A stretch of DNA of 64,000 nt from Leptospira ainlahdjerensis (lineage in GTDB: Bacteria > Spirochaetota > Leptospiria > Leptospirales > Leptospiraceae), in assembly GCF_016919175.1 (NCBI RefSeq), contig NZ_JAFFPU010000076.1, positions 10,940 to 74,939 of the forward strand, in the 5' to 3' direction. The first letter of the stretch is position 1. Each line of letters begins with the position of its first letter. A program made the position numbers and the translations under genes. The notes beneath the pieces were generated by a model, which was given only the letters and a program-made list of their open reading frames with translations, made no database searches and was not told the origin of the DNA. Positions 1 to 8,939 of the stretch are shown here, piece by piece.

Positions 1-248
1 ATTCTTTCGGAAATATCCACTCCGAGAATCCGGTTTGTACCGAATTTCTTTCGAATCATTCCGATAGTACTTCCATCCCCGCACATCAGATCACAAACGG
101 TTTCACCTTCGGCTATCTTCAAAGTAGTGAGAGAACGTTTTCTCGTCAATGTCGCCAAACCGAACGAGAAAAAATTCAAAAGATGATAACTCGAAGAAAA
201 ACGATCGAAAAACTTTTTTTGAAAACGAACCCGATTCAAAAATCTCAT
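1..248 (-). CDS. Class I SAM-dependent methyltransferase, UbiE-like (partial)
   Basis: Only the first 82 or so codons are present; the gene runs off the left edge. The N-terminus (a run of Phe, Asp, Arg, Ser and Tyr before LLNFFSFG) resembles the start of UbiE/MenG-type methyltransferases. It is followed by the glycine-rich SAM-binding motif [12 protein letters not shown], and by the acidic motif ILGVDIS that contacts the ribose. The family methylates quinone precursors or lipids, but the substrate cannot be told from this fragment. It starts 12 bases after the stop of the SRPBCC membrane protein on the same strand, so the two are probably cotranscribed. Confidence 0.75.
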   Translation of the reverse strand, partial: MRFLNRVRFQKKFFDRFSSSYHLLNFFSFGLATLTRKRSLTTLKIAEGETVCDLMCGDGSTIGMIRKKFGTNRILGVDISER

Positions 249-260
249 ATCGATCCGCCT

Positions 261-1238
261 TTATTCATCTTCATTCTCTTTCTTTTCAAGATTGAGTTTG
301 ATCTTTTCTAAAACGTGTTTGTGCATCTCGTCGATCAGATAATCCGACCATAACTTCCAGTAAAGTTTAGGGCCTAGACCGTTGACGTATCTTGTGGTCG
401 CGACAATTTTCACTTCCTCCTCGGAGATGGGAACCAGACTAAATTCTCCGAAAGAAGCCCAGATCTTTCCTCGGATATGTTTCGGTTCCACCTTTCCATA
501 AAAGGAAGTTTCCTTCATCGTAACCTGATGCGAAGGAAACGAAAACTTCATCGTTTTGTTTTCGATAAACTCTTGTATGATTGCGGAAGTGGATCCGTTC
601 GTATAAACACAGTTCAAAAAGAAAACTCCGTTCTTTTGCACCACTTCCATCGATACGGGATACGAAACTCCATTGCGGAAGAAAAAATTCTCCGCCTCTC
701 CGAATGTAAAAGGAGAAGTGATCCGTTTCCATATCTTAGGAGCGGAAGAACGAACTATGATCGAAGTTTTGATTTCATTTGTCCGAGAGGACGAATCGCT
801 CCAATCAAAAACGTGAGCCGATATGTTGCAAAAAAGAACGATCAACACGACAAGATACTTCGACCAAACTCGATTTTGAATTTTATAACCGATCCAAGCG
901 CCGATGAGAAGAGGAAGAAGCGCGAGAGGAAGCGCCATTAGAATACAGATAAAACCTTCCTTTCCGATAAAAAGAAAACCCAAAAGAAGAATCCCAACCG
1001 GAAAGACCGTGATCGAAAGAATTTCGCCGAACGTCGCTTTGTTGTGAAAGGCGCGGAGGAAGGCGATAAGAATTCCGATTGAAAAAGGGATCGCGACGAA
1101 TAAAGCGACTCCGTAGGCTCCGCTCAAAGCAAAAAAAGGAGCCGAAATTAAAAAGAATAAAAGAAAAACGATCACAATTCCAAACATCCAAAAACCCAAC
1201 TCGCGACGTGCGTAAAACGAGTTCTTCGGCGATTCCAT
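261..1238 (-). CDS. Membrane-anchored SRPBCC (START-like) domain protein
   Basis: The start is placed at ATG 1238 (MESPKNSF) because AAGGGAG lies just upstream; the open frame continues 20 codons further up without a good ribosome site. The first 140 or so residues hold several hydrophobic membrane segments (for example the IVIVFLLFFLIS stretch). The C-terminal half, from about IKTSIIVRSSAPKIWKRI to LIDEMHKHVLEKIK, has the pattern of a polyketide-cyclase/SRPBCC lipid-binding fold, including the long C-terminal helix after LYWKLWSDY. Such domains bind hydrophobic ligands; no ligand can be named. It probably forms an operon with the downstream methyltransferase. A perfect palindrome lies about 65 bases upstream of the start. 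Confidence 0.6.
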   Translation of the reverse strand: MESPKNSFYARRELGFWMFGIVIVFLLFFLISAPFFALSGAYGVALFVAIPFSIGILIAFLRAFHNKATFGEILSITVFPVGILLLGFLFIGKEGFICILMALPLALLPLLIGAWIGYKIQNRVWSKYLVVLIVLFCNISAHVFDWSDSSSRTNEIKTSIIVRSSAPKIWKRITSPFTFGEAENFFFRNGVSYPVSMEVVQKNGVFFLNCVYTNGSTSAIIQEFIENKTMKFSFPSHQVTMKETSFYGKVEPKHIRGKIWASFGEFSLVPISEEEVKIVATTRYVNGLGPKLYWKLWSDYLIDEMHKHVLEKIKLNLEKKENEDE

Positions 1239-1302
1239 AATACATTCTCCCTTTAAAAAAATTAAATCGAACCTAACGTAAAAAATCTTCCTTGTCAATC
1301 CA

Positions 1303-1326
1303 TATTTTTGAACATGTTCAAAAATA
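1303..1326. promoter_or_regulatory. Perfect 24-bp palindrome, probable operator
   Basis: The half-site TATTTTTGAACA is followed directly by its exact reverse complement, with no spacer. It sits in the 210-bp gap between the divergent SRPBCC gene (start 1238) and TPR gene (start 1449). A symmetric site of this kind is typical of TetR- or MarR-type repressor operators. It does not have the TTTG-N5-CAAA spacing reported for the Leptospira LexA box. Confidence 0.5.
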
Positions 1327-1448
1327 AACTATAAAATCGAAGACTCAGCCCATTCTGCTAAAAAGTTTCGTTCCGCCGATTCTCAAAAGGATTTACCGTA
1401 GAATTCTTCGGGTGAGAATGGATTTGTCACACGGGATATTTTCTAAAA

Positions 1449-2081
1449 ATGAAACTGCAACAAGCCTTAGAATTCGTAAAAAAGGGAAATCTTCCCGGAG
1501 CCAAAGAAGCGCTCGTTCAATATCTCAAAGAAAACCCGGAAGATCCGATCGGGAATTATCATCTCGCGATGTGCCATTCGTATCTGAATGAACTGGAACC
1601 CGCGGAAGAACGTTTTAGCAAAGCGATCTCACTCGACGATTCTTTCGTGTCCGCAAGAGTCGGACTCGGCGTTTTGTATGCGAAGAAAAAAGATAAACCG
1701 AAGGCGGAAATTCAATTCACAAAAGCGCTTGAGATCGACGAAAACAACGTAAATGCAAAGAAGAATCTGGCTTCGCTTTATACCGGAACCGGAAATTATA
1801 AAAAGGCTCTGGATCTATATCTTTCCACTCCGGAATCGGAAAGAAAGGACATCGTATCTTTGTATGCGATTTCATTTTGTTATCTGAAGTCGGACCAACT
1901 TCCCCAAGCTCGGAAGTTCTTTCAAGAATTGGAAAAACTCCCCGTACCCGATCCGATGAAAAAAGATATTTCCGAACTCAAAAGTCTGATCGAAGAAAAA
2001 AATATCGAATCCGAAGGAATCTGGACTCTTCTCAGGAAACCCGATTCTTCCGGCGAATCGACGTATAACGAGAAATCCTAA
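1449..2081 (+). CDS. Tetratricopeptide repeat protein
   Basis: This 210-residue protein is built mostly of TPR units. Repeats are visible from residue 1 ([20 protein letters not shown]), about 37 ([22 protein letters not shown]), about 70 ([22 protein letters not shown]) and about 105 ([22 protein letters not shown]), each with the small-residue and Ala/Pro signature of the family. There is no signal peptide, so it is probably cytoplasmic. TPR proteins are scaffolds for protein contacts; no catalytic domain is present. It stands alone before the leuA leader region on the same strand. Confidence 0.8.
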   Translation: MKLQQALEFVKKGNLPGAKEALVQYLKENPEDPIGNYHLAMCHSYLNELEPAEERFSKAISLDDSFVSARVGLGVLYAKKKDKPKAEIQFTKALEIDENNVNAKKNLASLYTGTGNYKKALDLYLSTPESERKDIVSLYAISFCYLKSDQLPQARKFFQELEKLPVPDPMKKDISELKSLIEEKNIESEGIWTLLRKPDSSGESTYNEKS

Positions 2082-2163
2082 TTCTTATCAGAAATCGAAA
2101 AGAGGACTTCGGTTTAAAAAATTCTTGTATTTTTTTCCGATCCTTTGCAGTCTGAGTTTATAT

Positions 2164-2223
2164 ATGTTTCGTAATCTTCTACCGGGCCTCAATAGTCTTG
2201 AGCTTCTTCTCCTCCTTAGTTAG
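2164..2223 (+). CDS. Leucine-rich leader peptide of leuA
   Basis: An ATG-to-TAG frame of 19 residues reads MFRNLLPGLNSLELLLLLS. Nine of the 19 residues are leucine, with five consecutive Leu codons (CTT CTT CTC CTC CTT) just before the last residue. This is the form of an attenuation leader peptide: the ribosome stalls on the Leu run when leucyl-tRNA is short. It overlaps the RNA segments of the attenuator described next and lies 124 bases before the leuA start. A weak purine stretch (GAG) precedes the ATG. Confidence 0.8.
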   Translation: MFRNLLPGLNSLELLLLLS

Positions 2224-2290
2224 GGGGAGCCGGTAGAGTTGTAAAAAAATACACGAGCCTGCTCCTCCTGGAGTGGGCTTTTTTGTTTTC
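2179..2290 (+). promoter_or_regulatory. leuA transcription attenuator (four-segment RNA switch)
   Basis: Four segments can be drawn. Segment 1, CTACCGG (2179-2185, inside the leader peptide), pairs with segment 2, CCGGTAG (2230-2236). The overlapping GGGGGAGC (2223-2230) can instead pair with GCTCCTCC (2261-2268), forming an antiterminator of 8 bp with one G-U. If free, 2256-2265 (AGCCTGCTCC) pairs with 2270-2279 (GGAGTGGGCT) around a TCCT loop and is followed by a T run, giving an intrinsic terminator. Stalling at the Leu codons would favour the antiterminator and leuA transcription. Confidence 0.8.
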
Positions 2291-2347
2291 GGAGAATTCT
2301 CTTTCGAAAAACCCGCTCCTGGATCCGGCCGGCAAAAGGAGAAAACA

Positions 2348-3655
2348 ATGAATCAAGACTCGAAATCTGGAACCGTTGAATCAGTTCGAGAAATAACCTC
2401 TTTCGGAAACAAAAAGGAAATCCAATCCTTTTCCGAAATTTTACAAAACCCTCTTCCGAAACATCCGCCCTTCTTTATGGACGTGACCTTGAGAGACGGC
2501 AACCAAGCGCTTCGTAAACCTTGGAATCTTGATCAAAAGGAAACGATCTTTCGTCAGCTTTTGAAACTCGGAGTACAAGGAATCGAAGTCGGGTTTGCGT
2601 CCTCCAATGATCAAGAATTCGAAGCTTGCAGTTATCTTTCTTCTATCGCGCCTGAAAACGTAGTCATCTCTTCTCTTTCGAGAGCGGTTGAAAAGGAGAT
2701 CGAAATTTCTTGGAAGGCGATCCAGAAAGCTCCGAAACCAAGAATTCATATCGTGTATCCGATCTCGGCGTTTACGATTGAAAACGTTTTGAAAACAACT
2801 CCGGAAAAAGTTTTGGAAAGAATTTCAGAATCCGTCGCTTACGCAAAGAGTCTCGTCGGTTCTCGCGGTGAGGTTCAATTTTCAGGAGAACACTTCGGCG
2901 ATTCTCTGGAAAATTTGGATTTTGCCATAGAGGCCTTTCGCACCGCTTTGAACTTCGGTGCCGACGTAGTCAATCTTCCGAATACCGTGGAACGGTATCG
3001 TCCTTGGCTTTTTGTTTCGATGGTTAAGGCCGTGACAAACTCTCTTCCCGAAGACACAAAAATCTCCATCCACACTCACAACGACTTGGGAATGGCGACG
3101 GCAACCACCGTCGAATCCTACTTTTCAGGAGCCGTTCAACTGGAAACCGCCTTAAACGGATTAGGCGAAAGAGCGGGAAACACCAACACATACGAAGTCG
3201 CGATCGCACTTCACAACTGCGGAGTCAACGTTCCTCTGAATTTTTCGGCGATCTATGAAACTTCGCGTCTGGTTTCTTATCTTTCGGACGTACCCATCTA
3301 CGAAAAAGCGCCTTTGATCGGAGAAGACGTGATCTCTCACAGATCCGGAATTCACCAGGATGGGGTCGCAAAGACCCGGCATCTTCAAAAAGGCGCCTAT
3401 CGCGCGTTTGACGCCGGTTTAATCGGAAGACCCGAAGGGGATCGAATCGAATTTACGAGTCAGTCTGGGAGAAGCGCGGTATTTTGTATTTTAAGAGACG
3501 CCGGAGAAGAAATCACTCTCGAAGATGCGGGAAAACTGCAGCCGATCTTAAAAAAAATCTCGGAAGAATCCGGAAAGGGCGAACTGAGTTTGGAAGAGAT
3601 TCAAGTGGAATGGAAAAAGATGAAAGCCCTACCTCAAAAAACTTCAGTAGAATGA
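2348..3655 (+). CDS. leuA: 2-isopropylmalate synthase-type enzyme without the regulatory domain
   Basis: The family condenses acetyl-CoA with a 2-oxo acid; for LeuA this is 2-oxoisovalerate, the first committed step to leucine. Visible signatures are [10 protein letters not shown] near the N-terminus, HTHNDLG (metal-binding His residues) and [10 protein letters not shown], all in the TIM barrel, followed by the linker region ([13 protein letters not shown]). At 435 residues it stops where full-length LeuA proteins (about 510) continue into the leucine-binding LeuA dimer domain, so allosteric feedback is probably absent. The ATG at 2348 is chosen because AAAGGAG lies 7 bases before it. A citramalate synthase or related role cannot be excluded, but the leucine-rich leader supports leucine synthesis. 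Confidence 0.8.
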   Translation: MNQDSKSGTVESVREITSFGNKKEIQSFSEILQNPLPKHPPFFMDVTLRDGNQALRKPWNLDQKETIFRQLLKLGVQGIEVGFASSNDQEFEACSYLSSIAPENVVISSLSRAVEKEIEISWKAIQKAPKPRIHIVYPISAFTIENVLKTTPEKVLERISESVAYAKSLVGSRGEVQFSGEHFGDSLENLDFAIEAFRTALNFGADVVNLPNTVERYRPWLFVSMVKAVTNSLPEDTKISIHTHNDLGMATATTVESYFSGAVQLETALNGLGERAGNTNTYEVAIALHNCGVNVPLNFSAIYETSRLVSYLSDVPIYEKAPLIGEDVISHRSGIHQDGVAKTRHLQKGAYRAFDAGLIGRPEGDRIEFTSQSGRSAVFCILRDAGEEITLEDAGKLQPILKKISEESGKGELSLEEIQVEWKKMKALPQKTSVE

Positions 3656-3661
3656 AAATTC

Positions 3662-4276
3662 TTACTTCGCGATTTTAGCAGGTTCCGCCACCGAATTCAT
3701 GATTCCGTAAAAAAGGATATGATGGATTTCCTGCTGTAACTGAATCATCGAGTAAGGAGAGTTGAGAAGAAGTTCCGGAGTCGCGGTCATCTCGATCGCG
3801 GAATTGATCAAAGCGGCAAAGATCGTAGTGTTTACGTCGCTCCGGATCTCTCCCCTTTCGATTCCTTGTCTGATTAGGGTTTGGATCGATTTCGAAATGG
3901 CTTCGGTCCTTACTTCTCTGATATAAGCGTAGTGGTCCGGAGCCTGGTCTCTGATCTCCAAAATGAACTCGTTGGCGCCTGCGGGGAATTGACTTACCTT
4001 GAATTCGTTGATCGCTTTTACTTTTTCATGGACAGACAGGGATTCGTCTTCGCTGATCTCCATGATCTTAGTGCTCATTTTTTTGTGTTTGGCGCTGAGA
4101 ATTTCAAATAGGAGGTGGTTCTTATTTTCGAAGTGTTTGTAGAGAGTCTTTCTGGAAATTTTGAGAGTTCTCGCAATTTCCTCCATTCTTGTTTTCGCAT
4201 AACCGTATCTTAGAAAAAGCTCAAGAGCCTTCTCCATGATTCGGAGTTTTACTTCGTCCTGCTCCATCACACTCAT
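3662..4276 (-). CDS. TetR/AcrR-family transcriptional regulator
   Basis: The N-terminal helix-turn-helix is clear: [44 protein letters not shown] contains the TetR signature, including the K-x-T-L-Y-K-H-F recognition helix. The rest is a helical ligand-binding domain of about 140 residues. The start at 4276 is preferred because AGGA lies five bases upstream; an ATG six codons earlier lacks this. The gene follows the RND pump on the same strand and is convergent with leuA (6-bp gap). A local repressor of the pump is the simplest reading, by analogy with AcrR/AcrB, but it is inference. Confidence 0.85.
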   Translation of the reverse strand: MSVMEQDEVKLRIMEKALELFLRYGYAKTRMEEIARTLKISRKTLYKHFENKNHLLFEILSAKHKKMSTKIMEISEDESLSVHEKVKAINEFKVSQFPAGANEFILEIRDQAPDHYAYIREVRTEAISKSIQTLIRQGIERGEIRSDVNTTIFAALINSAIEMTATPELLLNSPYSMIQLQQEIHHILFYGIMNSVAEPAKIAK

Positions 4277-4400
4277 TGTTCCTAACTTCCACAATTTGAA
4301 ACTCTTTTTTATATTCTAAACTTTCAAAAGTTCAACCGAGAATTATTGTGTTCGTGCGCTTTTGTAAACGCCATTTCTCGAATTCTCGGGGCTTTGATTC

Positions 4401-7400
4401 TTATACATCCGGATTCGGAGAATTTCTTCTCACGAATTGGTTCAACTTCTCAATGTAAGAAAAGGCCGCCGGAACCACTACCAGAGTTAGGATCGTGGAA
4501 GATATCAATCCTCCGATGATCGCAACTCCCATACTCGTTCTCTGACGAGAAGCTTCGTTCAGTCCGATCGCAATCGGAAGCATCCCGGCCACTAAGGCAA
4601 AGGAAGTCATAAGAATCGGTCGAAGTCTTTCTCTTCCGGCTTCCACGATCGCTTCTTTCATATCCATTCCCTTCTGCAAGAGTTGATTTGTAAAATCCAC
4701 AAGAAGAATCGAATTCTTCGTCGCGACCCCGATCAACATGATGAGCCCGATCATGGAAAAAATATCCAATGATTTTTGAGTTAGAAAGAGCGCGATAAAC
4801 GCTCCACAAAGCGCAAGAGGTAATACGAGCATGATCGCGATCGGTGTGATAAAACTTTCATAAAGAGAAGCAAGAACCATATAGATAAACAGTACTCCAA
4901 GCCCCATCGCGATCGCCATCGAAGTTCCCATCTCTTTGAAACTTTCAGCTTGTCCCGTATAACCGATCTTAACGCCGGCCGGTAGAGGAAGTTCGGTTTG
5001 TGTGATCTTTGCGACCTCTTCCATCGCTCCTCCCATTCCGGAGCCTTGGGGGTTGACGTCGGCGTAGATTTCAACGGACTTGTTTCGATTGAGACGGTTG
5101 ATCGTCGCGAGCCCTGTGGTTTCTTCCGCCTTTGCAACGTTTTGAATCGGGATGAGTCGATTGTTGAAGTTCGGAACGAAGGAGCTATAAAAGTTTTCTT
5201 TGAGATCTCTCTGACCTTCTTTCAAACGAACGCGAATATCGTATTCCACTCCGTTCTCTCTGTAAACCGCGGGGGTCGTTCCTTCCACAAGAGTTCGAAG
5301 TTCGGTTCCGATGACGGTTCCGGGAACACCGAGAAGCACTTCCATCTGACGATTCGGAATCACCCTAAACTCGGGAGCTCCGGTTCGATAACTCGTATCG
5401 ACGTCCAGAAGCGCCGGAGATTTTTGAAGACGTGCAAAAAGTTTTTTTGCATAGTCTTCCACAACTTCTCCTTTTTGCCCGCTTACGATCAGGGTAAAAG
5501 GTCGTTGTCCCCCTCCTACATTGTCGATATCTTTGACGATCGGATTCGCATAAGCGAAGATACTCAATTCTTTCCGAAGGAATTCTTTAAACTGCGTTGT
5601 GTTCATCTTGCGTTGTTTTGAAGGAACCATCTCAACGAACATATTCGTGTTTCGATTGGTATTAAACATCGCTACGAGTTTAATCTCTTTGTAAGAACGG
5701 ATCTTTTGATCCACTTCCTGTGCGACTAACGCCATCTTTGCGACCGAAGTACCCGGAGGCATGTCCAGAGTTACCGAGAACTTACCTTCATCCTGTGCCG
5801 GAAGAAAGGTCTTCGGAATAAATTTGGTAAGACCCAAACTTACGATAAAAATCAAAACCGCACCCGAAAGAATCAAGATCGGTCGTTTTAGAGTAAATCT
5901 TAGAACGGACGCGTATCGATCCTCCAGCCAAGACTGAAATACATTAAAAATGCTTAAAATAGAATCGAGTCCCGTTTCAAGCTTACCAAGAAAGCCGAGG
6001 ATCGGAGAAAAAATTCCAACAATCCATCCCTTGCTGATCTTATTCTGAGAACGAATTTTAGAATACGCGATTTCTTCCAGAGTAGTGGTCGCGACGCTCG
6101 TCTTTCCTTTTTTCTTACCCTTTTCGATCTGAGTCATAATCTCGGGAACTGATTCCGAAGCGGAAGAAGAATGTCCGTGATTTCCGATCTTTCCTCCGAA
6201 ATAAGCGGACAACATTGGAGCGATGGTTAACGCATCGTAAAGAGAAATGAGAAGCGCGAAACAAACTGTGAGACCGAATTCTCTCAAGAACTGACCGACG
6301 ACCCCGCTGATGAACGCGATCGGCATAAAGACTGCGATGACGGTCATCGTGGTAGCGACCACGGCGAGAGTTACTTCTTTGGTGCCTTCGATCGAAGCTT
6401 CTCTTGCGGTTTTACCCATTTCTCTATGTCTAAAAATATTTTCTCGGACTACGATCGCGTCGTCGATGAGAAGACCGACGGCCAGACTCAATGCAAGAAG
6501 AGTCATGATGTTTACCGTAAACCCCGCGATCGCCATAAGAATAAATGCGCCGAGAAGAGAGTTCGGTAACGCAAGACCGGTAATCAAAGTGGAACGGACG
6601 CTTCCTAAGAACAATAATACGACAATGATCGTAAGAATGATTCCTATGATGATCGTTTCTTTCACGTCATAGATATTGTTATCGATCGTGATGGAAGAAT
6701 CGTTTGCGGTCGTGAGCTCAGGAGCCCCGTTTCTTTTGGCGAGATCGACGTTGATTTCGGAAACTCTCTTCTTTACAGCCTGAGCTACTGCGACCGTGTT
6801 GGAACCTGACTGTTTATAGACGAGGAGAAAGACCGCCTTCTTTCCGTTAAAGTATGCTCGGGAAGTTTCGTCTTCGACCGTATCTTTTACTTCACCGAGT
6901 TGACCGATTCTTATAGGAACTTCGTTTCCAAAAAGTGATATCGGAGTGTCTCTGATTTCTTGAGGAGAATGAAATTCATTGATCGTTCTATAGACGAGTT
7001 CTTTGTCGGTCTTGCTGACCTTTCCGGCCGGAATGTTCATTCCTCCCGATGCGAGACGATTGGAAACAACAGATGCGGGAATCATGTGCTCTTTCAACTT
7101 CTGACGATCCAATTCCACGTGAATCTCCCGTTTTCTTCCTCCGTAGATGTTTACGTTTCCTACGTCTTTGGTTGTTAGGAGAATTTGTTTGATTTCTTCG
7201 TTTGCGATATCGTAGAGTTCGGCTTCCGGAAGTTCGGCTTTGAGGGCGATGATAAGAATCGGTTGATCTGCGGGATCGATTCTTCGAATGACGGGTTCTT
7301 TGGCGTCATCGGGAAGTTTCGGTTTTACGCTGGAGACCTTATCTCGAACTTGTTGTTCCGCATATTTTACATCGGTTTCAAGAGTAAACTCCACGACGAC

Positions 7401-7670
7401 GGTTCCCACTCCTTCGTTACAGATGGACTTTACTCTTTTTACTCCGGAAATTGTCGAGAGTTCGTCTTCAACGGGTTTCGCAATGAGAGTTTCGATTTCG
7501 TTGGGCGCCGCTCCCGGATAAGGAACCGTCACGGTCACAACCGGAATCGTGATGTTCGGGAATAAGTCCACTCCTAACTTGTTCAGAGAAAGATATCCCG
7601 CCACAAGAATCAGCAAAACAGTACAGGTTATAAAAATGGGTCTCTTGATCGAGAGTGAGGCAAAATTCAT
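4401..7670 (-). CDS. RND-family efflux transporter (HAE1/AcrB-like)
   Basis: At 1089 residues it has full RND length. It starts SIKRPIFITCTVLLILVAGYLSL (TM1), has two large periplasmic loops, and repeats the RND fold (second half from KRPILILSGAVLIFIVSLGL). The proton-relay Asp pair is present in LAVGLLIDDAIVV, and the matching Lys in GVATKNSILLVDF. A hydrophilic insertion rich in Ser, Lys and Gly lies between TM6 and TM7. It exports drugs, lipids or other amphiphiles using proton flux. No membrane-fusion or outer-membrane partner is adjacent, so it must borrow them or is encoded apart. The stop of an upstream small frame is one base from its ATG, and AGGAG lies within that frame's last codons. 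Confidence 0.9.
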   Translation of the reverse strand: MNFASLSIKRPIFITCTVLLILVAGYLSLNKLGVDLFPNITIPVVTVTVPYPGAAPNEIETLIAKPVEDELSTISGVKRVKSICNEGVGTVVVEFTLETDVKYAEQQVRDKVSSVKPKLPDDAKEPVIRRIDPADQPILIIALKAELPEAELYDIANEEIKQILLTTKDVGNVNIYGGRKREIHVELDRQKLKEHMIPASVVSNRLASGGMNIPAGKVSKTDKELVYRTINEFHSPQEIRDTPISLFGNEVPIRIGQLGEVKDTVEDETSRAYFNGKKAVFLLVYKQSGSNTVAVAQAVKKRVSEINVDLAKRNGAPELTTANDSSITIDNNIYDVKETIIIGIILTIIVVLLFLGSVRSTLITGLALPNSLLGAFILMAIAGFTVNIMTLLALSLAVGLLIDDAIVVRENIFRHREMGKTAREASIEGTKEVTLAVVATTMTVIAVFMPIAFISGVVGQFLREFGLTVCFALLISLYDALTIAPMLSAYFGGKIGNHGHSSSASESVPEIMTQIEKGKKKGKTSVATTTLEEIAYSKIRSQNKISKGWIVGIFSPILGFLGKLETGLDSILSIFNVFQSWLEDRYASVLRFTLKRPILILSGAVLIFIVSLGLTKFIPKTFLPAQDEGKFSVTLDMPPGTSVAKMALVAQEVDQKIRSYKEIKLVAMFNTNRNTNMFVEMVPSKQRKMNTTQFKEFLRKELSIFAYANPIVKDIDNVGGGQRPFTLIVSGQKGEVVEDYAKKLFARLQKSPALLDVDTSYRTGAPEFRVIPNRQMEVLLGVPGTVIGTELRTLVEGTTPAVYRENGVEYDIRVRLKEGQRDLKENFYSSFVPNFNNRLIPIQNVAKAEETTGLATINRLNRNKSVEIYADVNPQGSGMGGAMEEVAKITQTELPLPAGVKIGYTGQAESFKEMGTSMAIAMGLGVLFIYMVLASLYESFITPIAIMLVLPLALCGAFIALFLTQKSLDIFSMIGLIMLIGVATKNSILLVDFTNQLLQKGMDMKEAIVEAGRERLRPILMTSFALVAGMLPIAIGLNEASRQRTSMGVAIIGGLISSTILTLVVVPAAFSYIEKLNQFVRRNSPNPDV

Positions 7671-7671
7671 A

Positions 7672-8112
7672 TTAGGAAACTCCTATCGGTATTGTATAAG
7701 TTCTGAAAGTATCAAAAACGAAATGATCCGTTTGTTCGGACTGCTTTAGAATTTCCTTCAGTTCCATCGTCTTTACGATCCCATCTTCACTCATAGAAGC
7801 GAGAACGTGTTGTTTTAAAAGAAGGATTCTTTGTATTTTAGAATATTTTATTTTTCTAATATTTTTTGTCAAAAAGGTGAATCCCTTCTGAACCGGTTTT
7901 TGTTGGAATCCCAGAACTTCCGAGAATTCAAGTTTTGCTCTCGGACAAGACGAGGATTCGTCAAGACGGAAAGATTTGGATGGAGAGATCTCGAAGAAGA
8001 AGCTTATCGTGAGGAAGAGAGAAAGGATATAAGGAGGAGTGCGGGAACTCTTCGGTTTTTGGGGGAGAGTTCGAGCTGGACCAGAAACAAAGAAAGTATA
8101 TTTTGTTTCCAT
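7672..8112 (-). CDS. Possible small exported protein translationally coupled to the RND gene
   Basis: A 146-codon frame ends one base before the ATG of the RND pump, an arrangement typical of coupling. The C-terminal 80 residues look protein-like (for example the amphipathic EDGIVKTMELKEILKQ). A hydrophobic stretch, YILSLFLTISFFF, could be a signal or anchor segment. Against it: the proposed start codon lies inside a palindrome (8103-8123) that looks like an operator, the frame contains one of the dispersed intergenic motifs (8039-8050), and no family is recognised. It may begin later than shown or be non-coding. Confidence 0.35.
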   Translation of the reverse strand: METKYTFFVSGPARTLPQKPKSSRTPPYILSLFLTISFFFEISPSKSFRLDESSSCPRAKLEFSEVLGFQQKPVQKGFTFLTKNIRKIKYSKIQRILLLKQHVLASMSEDGIVKTMELKEILKQSEQTDHFVFDTFRTYTIPIGVS

Positions 8113-8149
8113 ATTGGAAACAATTTTTGACTATTTTGTTTATAGTCAA
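8103..8149. promoter_or_regulatory. Tandem operator-like palindromes upstream of the RND pump
   Basis: Two perfect inverted repeats lie side by side. The first is TTGTTTCC-ATATT-GGAAACAA (8103-8123). The second is TTGACTAT, seven bases, ATAGTCAA (8127-8149). Their centres are 25 bp apart, so proteins bound at each would lie on nearly opposite helix faces or contact each other. Their place between the divergent-pointing lipoprotein terminator and the pump suggests sites for the TetR regulator at 3662-4276. That link is inference. Confidence 0.5.
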
Positions 8150-8223
8150 GATAAATACACTCAAGGACCAAAGATTTTCAGTGAAAAAGCGGAGAGTTCC
8201 CGCGAAATCCCCGTTTCAGGGCG

Positions 8224-8246
8224 AAAAAAATCTCCTAAGGAGATTT
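8224..8246 (-). terminator. Intrinsic terminator of the DUF1566 lipoprotein gene
   Basis: On the minus strand AAATCTCC-TTA-GGAGATTT forms an 8-bp hairpin followed by TTTT. It overlaps the stop codon at 8235-8237. Confidence 0.65.
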
Positions 8247-8924
8247 CGAGACACAACGGAGATAACCCGAGGAATTCTTACCGGCCGTCAAATTCGTAGC
8301 GCCTGTGCTAAAATTCACCTTCCAAGCAAAGGATGCATTCAAAGGATCGCTTGAACTGGACCAAAACTCGATCGGGCTATTTGTAGGGATTCCCGGAAAC
8401 CAATCCGTCCGAATCGTAGGAACCTCGAAAGCGTTTCCACAGGTTTGGGTATCCGAAGAATTCTTCAAATCTGTTCCGTTTGAACATGAAACGATCGACT
8501 TTAACTCCGAATGCGTGGGAACTCTCCAAGAACCCGTTATACTCGAAGAGCTAAAACCAGCGCAGGCATCAAAAGCAGGCCCGGAAGAAAGAACCCCACC
8601 GGAAGAACCTCCATTGCATTGATTGTCCAAGGTGGAACAATAAATGGGAGCCACGGAGATCGTAGAACAGGCATTTGATGAAGAGTCAAACGTTTGCCCC
8701 AGGGAACAACGCATCCAAGTAAGTCCGGTCTGGGGGAAAAAAATAACGTCCCCCTTAATCATAGGAGCTCCCGCAAACACCAAAAGAAGACCGAGAGGGG
8801 ATTCTTTTTCCTCATCGGGAGAAATGAGATCTCTAAAATAGGGATTCAAATAACATCCTGAAAAAGAAAGAAGAAGAAAAAGGTAAAAAAGAATTCTAAA
8901 AAATAGATTCTGAAAAGTGAACAT
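8235..8924 (-). CDS. DUF1566-domain lipoprotein
   Basis: The N-terminus is a lipoprotein signal peptide: hydrophobic [13 protein letters not shown], with Cys as the predicted lipidated residue after a spirochaete lipobox. The mature part has the DUF1566 (Lcl C-terminal) pattern: [13 protein letters not shown] near residue 70, the [13 protein letters not shown] block near residue 135, then FWSSSS and GYLRCVSKS at the end. Two Cys pairs are spaced as in the family. The role of this domain is unknown; proteins like it are abundant surface or periplasmic lipoproteins of Leptospira. GGAAG lies 10 bases before the ATG. It follows the next lipoprotein gene on the same strand with a 15-bp gap. Confidence 0.8.
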   Translation of the reverse strand: MFTFQNLFFRILFYLFLLLSFSGCYLNPYFRDLISPDEEKESPLGLLLVFAGAPMIKGDVIFFPQTGLTWMRCSLGQTFDSSSNACSTISVAPIYCSTLDNQCNGGSSGGVLSSGPAFDACAGFSSSSITGSWRVPTHSELKSIVSCSNGTDLKNSSDTQTCGNAFEVPTIRTDWFPGIPTNSPIEFWSSSSDPLNASFAWKVNFSTGATNLTAGKNSSGYLRCVSKSP

Positions 8925-8939
8925 AGAATTGAATCTTCC

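Noticed and set aside
1303..1326. LexA box
   Set aside because: The TTTG and CAAA half-sites are eight bases apart, not five as in the reported Leptospira box.
8511..8526. GTGGGAACTC motif match inside the DUF1566 gene
   Set aside because: It encodes the conserved WRVPTHSEL block, so it is a coincidence of coding sequence.
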